Shown: piece by piece, positions 21,000 to 33,239 of the stretch
Layout of the letters: each line of letters opens with the position of its first letter
Numbering within the stretch: the first letter of the stretch is position 1
From: Casuarius casuarius
Taxonomy: Eukaryota; Chordata; Aves; Casuariiformes; Casuariidae
Assembly (NCBI GenBank): GCA_003342895.1
Contig: PTFA01000112.1
Location: forward strand, 2,529,818-2,593,817
Length of the DNA stretch: 64,000 nt
Reading direction: 5' to 3'
The notes under the pieces: generated by a model
What the model was told of the DNA's origin: nothing
Database searches by the model: none
What the model saw: the letters and a program-made list of their open reading frames with translations, nothing else
Translations under genes and position numbers: made by a program

Positions 21000-23650
21000 C
21001 TCGGAGAAAAATACTACTCATAGCGTGGCAGCTGATAGCTTCAAGCGTATTTTAAGGGTCTCTATCCAGCCACCTGGTTTGCCACCTTTTCCTCTAGCAG
21101 ACAGGGCTGCACATTCGGCAGTGGCTGCTCGAGGTGGTGGCAGAGCTGCTGAGCTAGCGCGGCTGGGGACAACGCAGCCGGCAGAGGAGGGGAGAGCTCT
21201 CGCTCCCGGGGAGGCCCCTTGGGGTTACGTAGGGTGGCCACCTCCAGATTAGACAAACCCAAAGCCAGGACTGTGCCCCAGGAGAGCACAGAGCAGCTGG
21301 TCCTCTTAGCTCTTCTTGGTGGTGTCCCTGATCCTAACACGATAGAATTAGATTATCCTTGATGTAAAGAGATCTAGGTGCAATGAGGACACCGCACTCC
21401 GAATGAACACGACAGCACAGCTACGGCACTGAGGAAGACGTGCCCCAGTGCGTACACTGCAGCCATCAGCCCCGCGTGAACTCACGGGGCTCCACCGTGC
21501 AGCTGGAAGCCTCACCCGTGGCACGCAGCCACCGAGAACAAGCTCTCTTTGCAGCACCACCTGAAGAAATCGGGGTGTTTCAAGAGAACGCTTGCTGATC
21601 AGCAGTGTTTCAAGTCATTTTCTTGGGTTATTACATAGTTTCTCCTAAATCTAAGCAGCAGGTTTGCACACTGTAAATGGGGGCTCGCTCCTCTGGCGGA
21701 GAAGGGGCAGGAATCGTCCCAGACGAGACAGCGAGGCACAGTGACGAGCCACCTCCCCTTCTCTACATCTCCACAACATGACGGATCAGGAAACCAACCG
21801 GTACCTCCGTTTCCCACCGACTAGACCTCACGCTCCACTCTTCAGGCTTAAATTACATTTTTCTATATCAAAATACCACAATTTCCATCCTCTCTGCTGA
21901 TCCACAGCCTCTTACAAAAGCCGTAATCGCAGCCAACATCATGTTCCCGCAAGCCCTGCCAGAGCGAGGTCCCTGATGGACAAGCTGACACAAGAAAAGG
22001 GACGTGGGGACTGCTTTGAAGAAATGGCACAATATCTAAACATATGCAGCTGAAACCTTTGGGCCTTAAACTCCATGTTTGTCCCCACGACACCGGTGCC
22101 AGCCGTCGTAGCGCCCTTCCCCCAGGCCCCACTACGTGACCGTCAGTCGGGGGCACCGTCAAGCTCCCGTAACTCAGAACGCAAGGAAAATTCAAGGCCT
22201 ACAGAAACCATTTGCCTTTTAGACTGCTGCTAGTTTCCAATCAAAGCAGATTTTATTCTTTAAGAAGTACTCCTGATGGCATAAAATTGTATGTAGCTTA
22301 ACCTTTAAAGTAACTGATTCTGAGACACTCCAAGCCTCGGCTCTGGAAACCACGTCTAGAACTTTAATATGGTCGGGGGTCTAAACAGCCAGTGCAAGAA
22401 AAAATTGAAAGGAAGTGTATTTTTGTCACCTCTGCCTACTACGAAGAGAGATGCCTATTTTCTGCACTAGTGAGACATTTTAAAGAGGACTTCTGGTCTG
22501 CTGTGAAGTCTCACCTCCACACAGAGAGGCAGCTGACTCAGGAGCGAGGCACGTCCTCCTTCGTCTTAGGGGGTTTGCTCTCCTCTGCGACGGCTGATGA
22601 CCTACACTTGGGTCCCTGAACGCTTGTGGCTAACAATCCAATTCCCTGAGAAGTTTATACCGCAATATAAAAACCCATCCGATACAGAATTCAGCTAAAG
22701 AAAGGTCGCGCCTCTGAAGTCTGCCAAGCATCGCAGCATCCACTTGATACTGAAGTAACATTAATGGCTCAATGGCACCAACAAAAACAAAAGCAACTTC
22801 ATCCACAAAACAGCCAGGCTGTGACTGACCGGCCTTTGCCAGTGCAGAGACTCTGCACTATAAAGGCATACAAGGAAAAAGTACAAAGGCACACGAGTAA
22901 CTGCAAGCAGAAAGAAAACCGAAGATTAGCTGAGGAACAGGTCTCTAATGCCCCCACATCCAGAAAAATTAACCCCCGACTCAGATTCCCCTTCCCACTT
23001 CCGCCAGCCTCAAAGACAGCCCCAGCTGAACCTCGGAGGGGCAACGGCTCGGGATTTCTCGTGAGAGCAGCACAATAAGGCAGCTGGAAAATTCATGCAG
23101 GGGTGTAGGAAATCAATATAAAACGGCAATTTCATGGGCAACATTGCATATTACACAGTACCGGGAGCCTGAACTGTACCTTATCCCCGGAGCTGAGTGC
23201 CCTGCGAGGTCGAAGGGGGGTTTGCTTTTCCTTGCAGTTGGCAGGAATTGCCAGGAGTACACAAGGCCGCCGGGGCCCGGCAGAAGGGGCCGCGTGCTCT
23301 CACTGCAACTTTCAGCCAGCGCAAAGCTGAGCACCTCCCTCCTGTCAGTCCTGGGCTACTCTACAAGGAGCTTGGGTTCTTACAGGGGAAAATACAGTTT
23401 TCTGCCTTACGCTTTCTCTGCCACTACTGCCTGTGAACACCAAGGAAACTGCTTGGCAGAAAGTGTCCACAATTCGGTTGTGTCATTCTCCAGCGGCTTT
23501 TGTGCCACGGGACCCGACAAGCACATCATCCTGCCGGACAGCAGTGGCCACGAGGACCTCCTGAAGCGAGCCTGCAGCGTGGACCAGGCAACGGCTCCTT
23601 TCGGCTCCAGCAATAGCTCTCAAAGTGCCGTAACTGCACGTCTGCCCCAT
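21000..23650. other. Mixed-composition non-coding stretch
   Basis: Small CpG-rich patches occur around 21120-21230, 21400-21540 and 23180-23330. Open frames reach 181 codons at 23144-23689 on the plus strand but show no recognisable domain or splice context. No interspersed repeat family is recognised. Confidence 0.5.
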
Positions 23651-23654
23651 GAAA

Positions 23655-26555
23655 AGGTTTTTTTAAAAAACTCTGCAATCATGATTTGACTCAGCTCTGC
23701 AAGATGTGTTTTTACATCATCTAATAAAAAGACTATCACATGAAATGATATAAATGAGCTTTCTTAATGCTTGCTAATGTTTTTAGCTACGTCAGTGTAA
23801 AACCTTTATCTTATCTAACAGAAGTTGGCAGGTTGAATGCAACCTAGACGCTTGAGACTGTACAAGTGATTGCTGCCGGTCGAGAAGAAAAAGCAACGTA
23901 TTCATTTAATACTTTGAGGTGAACAATAAACATGCTTCACTTCCACACAGACTTTGCCCAAATATTCCCCTGAAACTCTGCTGGAATTTGGACCAACTTT
24001 GCCATCTCATTTCTAAAGAATCCTCCTTTCATCTGCATCACCAATAGACTTATTTTCCCAGCCCTCCCCTGCTCCTTTTTTTAAATTTTTTCGAGCCCCG
24101 GGTCAAAAAGCCTTCTCACGTTGCCTTACTTATTCTATTAGTATCTAAACAATAAATCTAAAAATACATTGTGCAGTGAGGGTAATATCATTATATACAT
24201 GCTATAGGGAAAAACCAAGGACAGAAAAATTACTCCGCAGAAAAGTAAGTGAAAAGAGTATCAAAAGCATCTCAAAGCTCAATCAAGAAATACAATCTTT
24301 TCTCTTCTCAAACTTTAGGAGAGAGAGACTTGGTGCAGCCACAAATACCTAGCTAATGAAGACTTCAATGGCATCCATGCTAACGCCTTCAAATTGCTTT
24401 AAAAGAAAACCTCTCTGAAAGTCAATAATGCCAAAATCTTCAAGAATTTTGTATCTGCTCTGCTTATACAAACCCCAGACATTCTTACAGTCATCCATTC
24501 CCTTTGCTCATAAATATTTATCTAGTTGGAGCCGAGTGCATAAATGAACCTTCCATCCCGCTCATGGCTGTTCTCCCTTTAATCCTTAATCCCTTTGCAC
24601 TATCTTTCTTGTCTCTAACCTGCAGAGGACTCTGACTGTTTGCATTTAATTCTTCTTACACATGCCCTGGAGCACAAATGGCTTGTCAGGTTAAAGATAA
24701 AGCAAACATGTACTGCCACCAGTAGAGTAACCAGGCTTTTTGATATCCGAACACCTGCAGCCAAGGCAGGCGGGGTGACGGCAGAACGAATGAGTAAGTG
24801 AGTCAGCCGAGATTTCCCTAGTCAGCGAGTACACCGACTTTCCTAGGACAAACCTCTTGCCTGCTATTCACACTAATTCTCACCATGCTCCCCTTCCTCT
24901 TTCTAATCAAACGAACGCAGCAATTCCAGGGATGACACAGAGATAAGCCAGAAAGATTATTTCTAAGCTGCATCTTGAACAAACTCGCCAAGCAGAGCAG
25001 AGAAAGAAGAGGTACAGTATCTATTCCAAAGGGATCCGCAATGAGAGGCCTGAAGTCATCGAGAGATGAGAAGACAGAGTTTTATCAGTGCAGGCAGAAA
25101 GGTCAAGTCAGGAGGAGCACTTGGAGGAAAGAAACATTAGTGCTGAGGCCTGGAGAGGGTCAGCGGAGCAGGGATGAGAGCCTGCCAGTCGAGAGCTGCA
25201 GGTCCCTGAGCAAGTCCTTTCCGTCTTCCTCCCATCCGGCACTTGCAACCACAAAGCCCTAGGCTTATTTGAAGCTACATTCAAATTAGTCCTCAATTTC
25301 AGACCAAAGGCGCGAATGAAATCCCAACTTCATTCTGCTTTCTTCAGTAATAAACTTCCCTCATTTCTCTACTACTGAGGATTTCAAGATTACCTTCTTC
25401 TCTCCCTAAAAACCTTCCCTTCCTCTTACACAACTCACTAGCTGTGACGTCTGCCAGCTAGAGCTGCTGCTGTCTGGAAATCTGATAGACCAATGCCCAA
25501 AGCAACTTGGTGGTATGCTACTGCCAAAAACGGGGCTGCCAAAGCCCTGCCTGCGCTCCCGCCTGGGACTTCAACATCACGGATTTTTTTAATGGGTGTT
25601 TCTTTCTGTTCTTTCCAATTAACTTTTGTTATTACCGTTCCTTCAGAACAGAAAAATTTAAGGTTTTGGAAACTGTATCTAAGCATGCAACTGCAGATTG
25701 GACATTTAACTGCAAGGATAACATTACATAAATCACTGTGATTAGCCTGTTTGAGCACAATGTTTCCACCCTGCTTTCATCCCGAAATGTCAGATTGCCA
25801 AAAAATGTATCCGATTTTGACATAATCTGGAAAATATTTATCGTTACTCCTTTCAAAAATCCTCCCTCTCCCCCCTCCCCTTTTTTTGGCCACGGAGAAC
25901 ACAAACAGTAATAAAAACAAGGAAAAAAGGGAAAAAACAGTGGTCAAAGGAGAGCAAGCGAAAGCCCTTAAACTGCACGAGTACCTCCCACCAAATAACA
26001 CCGCCGTATTTGCAACAGTGCCCCGAGTTCACCTGAGCGCTTCCAAACAGAGATTTGGAGTAAACGTACACAGTTGACTCTTTAATACAATTAATGCTGT
26101 TTGTCTCAGCATCAGTAAAAAGAGGCTTTTATCTGCCACAAAGTTTTTGGCTATGCACACTACTGTTCACTTGAATGAAAGGCTAAAGAGCTAACTGAAG
26201 CTTTTTTCCGGTCAAAAAAATTTCAAAAAGCACGGAAGCATATAAGTCAATGAACAAACCTTGCTAAGCAACACACAAAGTAAATCCCTTAATCAAAGCA
26301 AAAAGCAGAAAACCAAAACTGATACAGCTCTGTTTTCTTTCAATATTTCTCAAATACTTTGAGCAAAGCACCCAGCTGTCCTTCAACGCCCTACTTGCAA
26401 GGAAGGGTCTTTTTAAAGCCTCCTGAAAAATGTATCAATACATCCACTATTGTGTACTTACATGCCTTCTTGGAAACCTTAGCCCTGAATAAATAAATGC
26501 TTGAAAATACCTCATTTTGGCATAAGTGCTTCCTGCAGTCTCAGCCTATACAGAA
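23655..26555. other. Long AT-rich non-coding stretch
   Basis: About 2.9 kb is low in CpG, with many short A/T runs and no long frame of interest. At 25195-25260 the string 'ggtccctgagcaagtccttt' weakly recalls a MIR core but is too short to call. I see nothing else. Confidence 0.5.
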
Positions 26556-26559
26556 AGAT

Positions 26560-27065
26560 GAAGCTGCGGTCCCCTGCTAGCAGCGTGCCGGGGAAGCAAC
26601 AGTGCCGGGACAAACCCACCAAAAAGTGCTAGCGCGGACCCAAATACCTCTCCGTACTCCCCAAATTTGGGAGAAGACCTAGATCTAGCTTAAAACTGCT
26701 AGCTTTCAATTTACCCTTTCCTGAACTTATTTTTCTGCTGCTCATTTGATAGTTGCTTCTTGTTTGAAGCTGCAGATCCAGGACTATAACAATTAGGGTG
26801 AGAAATGGCTCGGTAAAGTCACCGCGAGCTTAGTCAATGGATCGAGTCCTCCACAACCACCGCAGCACAGCGTCCGTGGCGGAGGAGCCCATCACCCCTA
26901 ACGAAGGGGGCCGCGAGGCGCTCTGGCAGCGAGGAGCCCGGCACAGCCCGGCCCCGGCTCCCGCCGCGATGCCCGGTGCGAGCCCAGCGCCACCGGCTGC
27001 AACCGCGACAACCGGTGAATCGGGTGAAACCAGCAGGTTTATTTATAGACAGGACACGTGTGGAG
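26560..27065. promoter_or_regulatory. CpG-rich pocket
   Basis: CpG is concentrated at 26580-26640 and again at 26830-27020. A 79-codon plus-strand frame (26837-27076) is rich in Ala, Pro, Gly and Thr and shows no family signature. Possible regulatory DNA or an orphan CpG island. Confidence 0.3.
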
Positions 27066-27419
27066 AGAGGTACTAGTAGTTCGTAATTTGAGAAAGAAAA
27101 ATACCCATGGAGCAGCCTAACTGGGACTTTTTAATATTTAAAACAATACGTAACTTCAAAAAAAGGAGGCCTACCCAAACCTGATTATAATCTAGGGCCT
27201 AACACAATTAAGCAGCTGCTAAATCCTCTAATATTTCCTAGCTGGGTAAATACAAAGCACTAACTCTGCTCTGCTCCTCATGCCTCAGCTAGCAGAAGCT
27301 GATCTGAGCGTGCGCCAGGTTCAAGCCTGCTCTCACATAGCCACAGAGAATTTTTTTTTATTTAATCATTTTTTTTCTCCCCAGTCAGAGGTACCTTTCA
27401 AAACACATCTCCAACAACC

Positions 27420-27620
27420 CCGCGGAGCATCCTGCGCTACAGGCTGAAACAACCCGCGCGCAGCACAGCCGCCGACTTACCGCACGAAGCGTCTGCTGCT
27501 GCAACTGCTCCCCCAGACCGGTCACTAAACCTTCCCAGAGCCGAGGAGACGAGGGTCCCAGGACGCCGCCGGCCCGCTGCAGCAGCCAGCGTTGTGTTTA
27601 AACACCGTGCTTCCCACTCC
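27420..27620. promoter_or_regulatory. Small CpG-rich pocket
   Basis: This compact GC-rich patch is flanked by AT-rich DNA on both sides, including T-rich runs at 27350-27380. The minus-strand frame of 82 codons across it shows no domain. Confidence 0.3.
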
Positions 27621-27857
27621 GCGCCTCCACCAGCTGCTTTCATTGAGATGCAGGTCACATTCGCACAGACTAGAAAGCATCGCAAACCCGCACAAATTGC
27701 TAACGTGGGAATTCAGGTCCTTGAAACTCGTGCGCTGCAGCCAATGGACAGTCTATCATCTCTCTATTAAATCTTTAAATAATATTGCTATTAATAACTA
27801 GTGCCTTTCTTTTTTAGTGCAAGTTCCTGATGCCTAGGATAACTTTGCTACAGTTTA

Positions 27858-27938
27858 TCTTTTCTTTCTTTTTTCTTTGAACAGACTGACAAATCTGTTA
27901 ATTGGCCATAAGATGCAGAAGTTCAGTGGTCTGAGGAG
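27858..27938 (+). other. Splice-site pair framing a 54-base exon-like segment
   Basis: A strong pyrimidine tract (27858-27880) ends in ACAG at 27884. After 54 bases there is GAG followed by GTACCG at 27939. One phase of the segment is open for its whole length (LTNLLIGHKMQKFSGLR). Fifty-four bases is a multiple of three. The 5' splice site is weak and the peptide is not recognised, so it may be a chance match, a non-coding exon or a small coding exon. Confidence 0.15.
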
Positions 27939-27944
27939 GTACCG

Positions 27945-30900
27945 ATCTTCTTGCCAATCCAGCCATCACCCCTGATACGATACTTGCAGCATTTCAGGAG
28001 TGGGGGAAGGAAATTCAGCAGAGAGCATCAGTTGAAACCGGTTTCCAATGGCAGAGCACAGGCAGCAGCAGAGAAACATATGTTTGAACCCAAGCCAAAA
28101 ATCTGGCTTCCTTAAGAAGTGTAGGATGACAAGCCTCTTGTAGTGGTAATAGTAGGCTGAAAAGTGGGGGTGGAAAAATCCCCTGTGCTCATGCAGAAAG
28201 CAAATTCTGTAACATCCACCTAACAGCGTTTAATTCAGAACAGCTGGGATTTCGACAAAGCAGTCAAAATGACCCATTAAAGACAGTGAAAAACTTGATA
28301 CTATTTTACGCTTTGATAGCATTGTCTCTTCACTCACCACCACTTCAGGAGATGTTTGGGAAAATGGTAAATAATGCGCTGGTGTCAAAAGCCTAACATG
28401 CTTTGCAGAAAATACACCCATACGTTACTTGGTTAAGAGCTGAGAAATGTCTATGCTTTTGCTATCCGACATTAACTTTTCCTAGGATTGGGCACATGAA
28501 AATTCACTGCGATCAAAAGTTAATTACAGTGTGTATGTCGAAAATCAAACGAGCAAAATGACAACTTTGAGTTGGATGTTCCTGTCACTGAGCTCAGCTT
28601 CTTCCAGCAGTAGAGAATCCAAAGGAATTGCATTTTCTCTTAAAGAAGGACTGATTTTCTATCTGCTGTTCTTAACACAGGAGATAATAGTACAAACCTA
28701 GATCTGAAAAATATTGCTGCAGGATAGCAGTCTCTGTTACCACCAGAAGAAATTCTGCAAGCACCAAGGGAACCACCCATAAACAGCCACGGACAAAAAT
28801 AGAAGACTCCAACGCGTTGCAGACGAGAGCAACTGCAACTCTCTATCTAGACAGGGACAACACGAACTTCGACTGATTCATAACCAGTATCCGAGACCAT
28901 GTCCCAAATCAGTAGACTTGGGAAAAGCTACTGCTTTGCTTTGTTACCTGCATGTCCTCCTCCTCCTCGAAAAAGACTGCGCTGGTTAACAACTTTGTGC
29001 CATTTGATGATGAGACGCCCCAGAAACCGGCGTGGATAGCTGCCTGCACAGGAGCAAAGCTCACCCTTGAGTACAAGGGAGCCGAAAGACACCTGCTTGC
29101 TTGGCTCCAGGAGGTACAAGTGCGCAAGCAGCTCACCCTTCGGGACGTGCCTGCTTTCTCTGCTTGAGCGTTCACAGCCTGAACTGTCTCGTCTCGGGTG
29201 GCTGAATCCTATCCATTCCCCTTTTGCATCTCAAAGGGCTGATTTTCAGAGGATTGTGGGAGATGCACAGAGGCTGCTCTCCAACGGTTCGAAGTTGCTC
29301 CTTTGTACCTACACACAGCTTACAAACTTCAGTTTTGCTACCCAAAGCTAAACACAAATAATTTCGATATTGCAGCTTTTAGCTGCTCACCAGCTTTTGT
29401 ACTGTTCCCACATTCGATCAACATCTGAAGGGACTCCAGAGCAAAAACAGGCACTTTTTTTTTTTTTTTAAAGAAAAGTCACTTACTGCCACAACTCCAA
29501 TTTTGAATTCACTCATTGCTGTTGTGGCTCAGCATCTCTTAGAAAGACATTAAAAAGTCTTGAATGAGCAGCTACGCAGCTGGGAGGCAGAGTCCCAGGG
29601 CTGGCACACTGCTCCTCTGCACGAAGGACGATTTAGCAAGGGGAAGGGCTGCCTTGCACGCTGCCGGGAGTTTGTTTTCCCAACTGTAGGCTTTATTTCA
29701 TAACCCTGACCTATCTCAAACATGAAGATATGCTTTGTTAAATAGGAACAAGACACCAACCCATTATTACCCAGAAGCTGCTGCTGCTTCGTGTTTCTTG
29801 AAGAACAAGAAGTGTTGATCATTATCTGCATTTGAAGACTGCCCCAGAGGCAGACAAAATCTCCAGAGAGAAAGATCCCATTTTCCTGTTAGCATTCTTG
29901 GAAGTAAACAAGTGAATGAAGAGAAATGCAGAATTTGTATTATTTNTAGACAGCAAAGCCTTCCGTGAAGCATCAGCAGTTCTGGCTTTTTACAGTTTGT
30001 CCAAAAAGAAAAAAAGAAAAGGGGAGGGGGAAGCCTTAACATGTTTCTTCTTGGCCTTGGTGAAAACACACACGCAAAATGAGATCAAAGCTAAGCTTGA
30101 CATTGGTATTCCTCCATCCAAAAGGCTGACCAGACAGAAGCTTGAAAATTAAGTCTTTATAAAGTAGCATTTTCCAATCCTGCCAATTTCCACTACTTCT
30201 CAAATGACAGCAGCTTTGACAACGAAAATGCTATTACGCTTTCCTAGTGCTATTATGCTTTCCTAGCTGCTGCCAAGAATTAAGAGAAACCTCCTTTCTT
30301 AAGTTAAAACCCTTTAGGTTCCTCGCTGTTTGTCTGGAGCCCGAAGGGAACGCAAACAGCAGGTAGCTGAGGAGCAAGATCGCTGCATTTTGCTGGAAGG
30401 GATTTTTTTGTTTTTCCTGACACAAAGCAAATAGCTCCAGGCACAACATACATATGGACTGATTCTTGGAGGACTCAGCTGCAAGACCAGGGCATGCAAA
30501 TAATTTACTGCACATATTTTTTGTTTTATTTTTTCTTTTCTAATACAGTAACATTTCATCTCACTTTCAGCTCGCAAAGCTAACGTGCATGCTCAACTGC
30601 TGAATAATCCATGGATTTAAGTGTCCCTAAATACACACTGAAAAGATGGATTACCCATTAGGAAAAAATAATATACACAAGCCCCTAAATACATATGTAC
30701 ACTGTAATACACATTTTAAATAGTCTCAGTGTGTGAATTTAAATGATAATATGCATGTTAAAAAGTTTCAAAAGACATCTTTACAAAGGAGCCATTACCA
30801 CTGTGTAAATAATACATCACTTAAAATAAACTCTCTGAACTCCCATGAAAGGCTCTTTTTGTCGACATTAAAGAAATAAAAGAAATGAATACATATATAA

Positions 30901-31225
30901 AATACAAGCAGTATTAAGAGGTTCAGTTTAAACTCATAAAAGAGTGCATGCATGAGGGGAGGGGATTATTTAATTCCTACCACTGCCTATTTTGTATTCC
31001 TTCACTATTGTCCAGAAATCTTGCAGAAAGTAAAGCACCTAATGGATTAATCAGCTAATGCATTTACAGTCCCCTGCGAGACCCTCCCCAGTTTTTCCAT
31101 CGGACACTTCAATCTTCATCGACATCCCCTGCCCCACAGCACACAGTCTGCATTTCTTGACCAGCTCTCCCAGATCCTCACTACTTATCCCCAGATATTA
31201 GACTGAAAAGGCTGAAAACCTTAAT
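27945..31225. other. AT-rich non-coding stretch
   Basis: No repeat family or exon is recognised. T-runs are present at 29455-29469. A particularly AT-rich, CpG-poor block spans about 30600-31050. The first ambiguous base of the window is at 29946. Confidence 0.5.
30229..30266 (+). repeat. 19-bp tandem duplication
   Basis: Two adjacent copies of TGCTATTACGCTTTCCTAG (second copy with T for C at the ninth base) occupy 30229-30247 and 30248-30266. The single mismatch implies a fairly recent replication-slippage event. Confidence 0.9.
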
Positions 31226-31232
31226 TCCAGTC

Positions 31233-31270
31233 CTCAGAACAAAATTCACAGCTCAGAACAAAATTACCAG
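31233..31270 (+). repeat. 19-bp tandem duplication
   Basis: CTCAGAACAAAATTCACAG (31233-31251) is followed directly by CTCAGAACAAAATTACCAG (31252-31270), with two differing positions near the end. It is the second 19-bp tandem duplication within about 1 kb. Confidence 0.9.
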
Positions 31271-32438
31271 CTGGTAAAAACCCGCGCCGGNGCGTTGGAG
31301 GAAACGAGCTTTGCGGCAGAGGGCTTGGGAAGGGGCAGGTTTAAGAGACTCGTTCCAGGAGTCTGAAATACTTATGCAAAACAGGGAAGTCTTAAACATG
31401 CACGATCAGGTTTTACAACTTTAACTCTGATTTTCAATAAAATCTACATTTCAGGGTGCATGGTTTGGGTGCAACCAAGTTATGGTATAACACAGTAGAA
31501 ACTGCTAGTAAAATTCACTTCAGTGAGCAGTGAGTAATAAGGTGCTTCGTACCGATCCTGCACTACGTACACCTGAATTCACACAGACACCACAGGATCC
31601 GCACCACTAAAGGCACCAGCGTACTTGAAGTCTTCAGCTAACCCATCGTGAAAGCCTAGAGGAATCACAGACCCAATCTCCTTTTCGGTAGTATTCACAC
31701 ACCTCACCTGCACACGCTGTTCTGAAAATCCCAGCTCTAAACTATTTTTTTTTTTAATCACATTTGACTGCTGAGGAGCAAATATGCTCTTCCCCCTCCC
31801 CAGCAGGTTTGTGTTTGAAGGCCTGCTCTCAGATGCTGACTTCTGCACGCAGAGCGGGATGATCCGATACATCACCGGTGCACCAGCACGACAAAACCCC
31901 AGCGCCGCGCTGGCACCCGCCGGGACGGGAGCAGCCACCGGTGCCCCCCCCAGCGAGCGGCTGAGCCCGCGTCGCTCCCGAGGGCCGAGGCACACGGGGC
32001 ACAGCTCCCCGAAACGGGCGGAGGCGTGTTCTTGGCATTTTGCTTTACAACACACACCAAAGCCCTCTCTCCTGACCTGGNCGTCCCCCACGCAGCCCAG
32101 GCTTTCCCTCCTCCTCTCCTCCAGACGCACGAGAAAGTCAGGTTCCTCCCTTTTGGGGACAGCAGACAGGTCAAAACAGAGCCCTGGGGGACAGAGAGCT
32201 GCAGCGGTTTGAGCACGACCCTGCCCGGCTCAGCCCTCAGGCTTCNGGGGGACCCGGAGATCTCCGGGCATCAGGCCCGGCCCGGGACCCCGGGGCAGCC
32301 CCGAGGCCAGGGGCGCGCGCCGNCAGCATCTCGCCCATCCCGACACCTGCGTGCTGAAGGCCTCAGCTTGCAGCTGATTTGCTTCATTCTCCTGCTGCTC
32401 TCAAGTTGACTCTGCCTTTCCAACAGTGGTTTGAAAGA

Positions 32439-32461
32439 AGGAATAAATAAATAAATAAAAA
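32439..32461 (+). repeat. AATA tetranucleotide microsatellite
   Basis: Four to five AATA units lie in a row, in an otherwise GC-rich neighbourhood. Confidence 0.8.
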
Positions 32462-32867
32462 TACAGAAGAGCTAGTGCACCTTGCTCCCAGGAAAGCTNC
32501 AGAGTGAAGGTGCAACCCCTTTACCCTAAACAACCCCTACGACGATCTCAAGTTTCTGCGAGATGTGGGGCGACCCTCGCTATGCAGTATGAACTCCAGC
32601 CTATGCCCGGCATCCTCCACCTCTCTCCGACACCCGTGTGTCCCGCTCCTTCCTTCGCTCCGCTTTCCCATACACTCCGGAGGAATCGGAGGAGCCGCAC
32701 CCAGCCCCAGCCAGCACCAACCACCCCGAGCGTGACGTGGGGTAACAGCAGAGCCCAGCCCGCTAACCAAGGCCCAACTTGCACAGCTAGCCAAGGAGGT
32801 CTTAGGCACACCATGGCCAAGACAAACTCAAAACTACATATTAATGCAATTTGGCTTAATATATAGC

Positions 32868-32907
32868 CTCTCTCTCTCTCTCTCTTTTTTTTTTTTTTTT
32901 TTTTTTT
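32868..32907 (+). repeat. CT microsatellite joined to a 23-base T run
   Basis: About eight CT units (32868-32884) pass directly into an uninterrupted T run (32885-32907). On the minus strand this reads as a poly(A) tract followed by GA repeats, which could be a tail of a retroposed sequence lying to the right. I see no recognisable element attached to it. Confidence 0.85.
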
Positions 32908-33239
32908 GAGGTTGACCCAGCTTAACTCTTCAGCCAGAGCAAGTGCTGCATTCTCAAAATGCAATGTTAAAAGAAGAAAAAAAACAAAACCCCCCACACC
33001 CAAAGACTGAATTTGGACTGCAGCGATAGGAAAAACTGATGCANGGTGCCTGCCCTGAGCATTACTTTTTGCACATGACGTTCTCCCTGCCCCTCCGAAA
33101 GCCTCCCTGTCCATCGGCTGCTGCTCGGGTTACAGGGGAGCCGGGGCCCTGCTCCCACGGCGCTCTCCGTGGCACCTCCAGCGCAACACCGGTGCCCGGC
33201 CGCCACGAGCAGCCCTCTGACCCGCGGGACTTGGAGAAA

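Noticed and set aside
23144..23689. 181-codon plus-strand frame as a gene
   Set aside because: An overlapping phase is also open, the composition is GC-biased in the middle, and no family match is recognised.
25195..25260. Possible MIR core ('ggtccctgagcaagtccttt')
   Set aside because: Only one short segment resembles the consensus; the flanking segments expected on either side are absent.
32548..33114. 188-codon minus-strand frame
   Set aside because: Its middle is encoded by the poly-T/CT tract (a lysine run followed by Arg-Glu repeats) and it contains an ambiguous base. It is an artefact of simple repeats.
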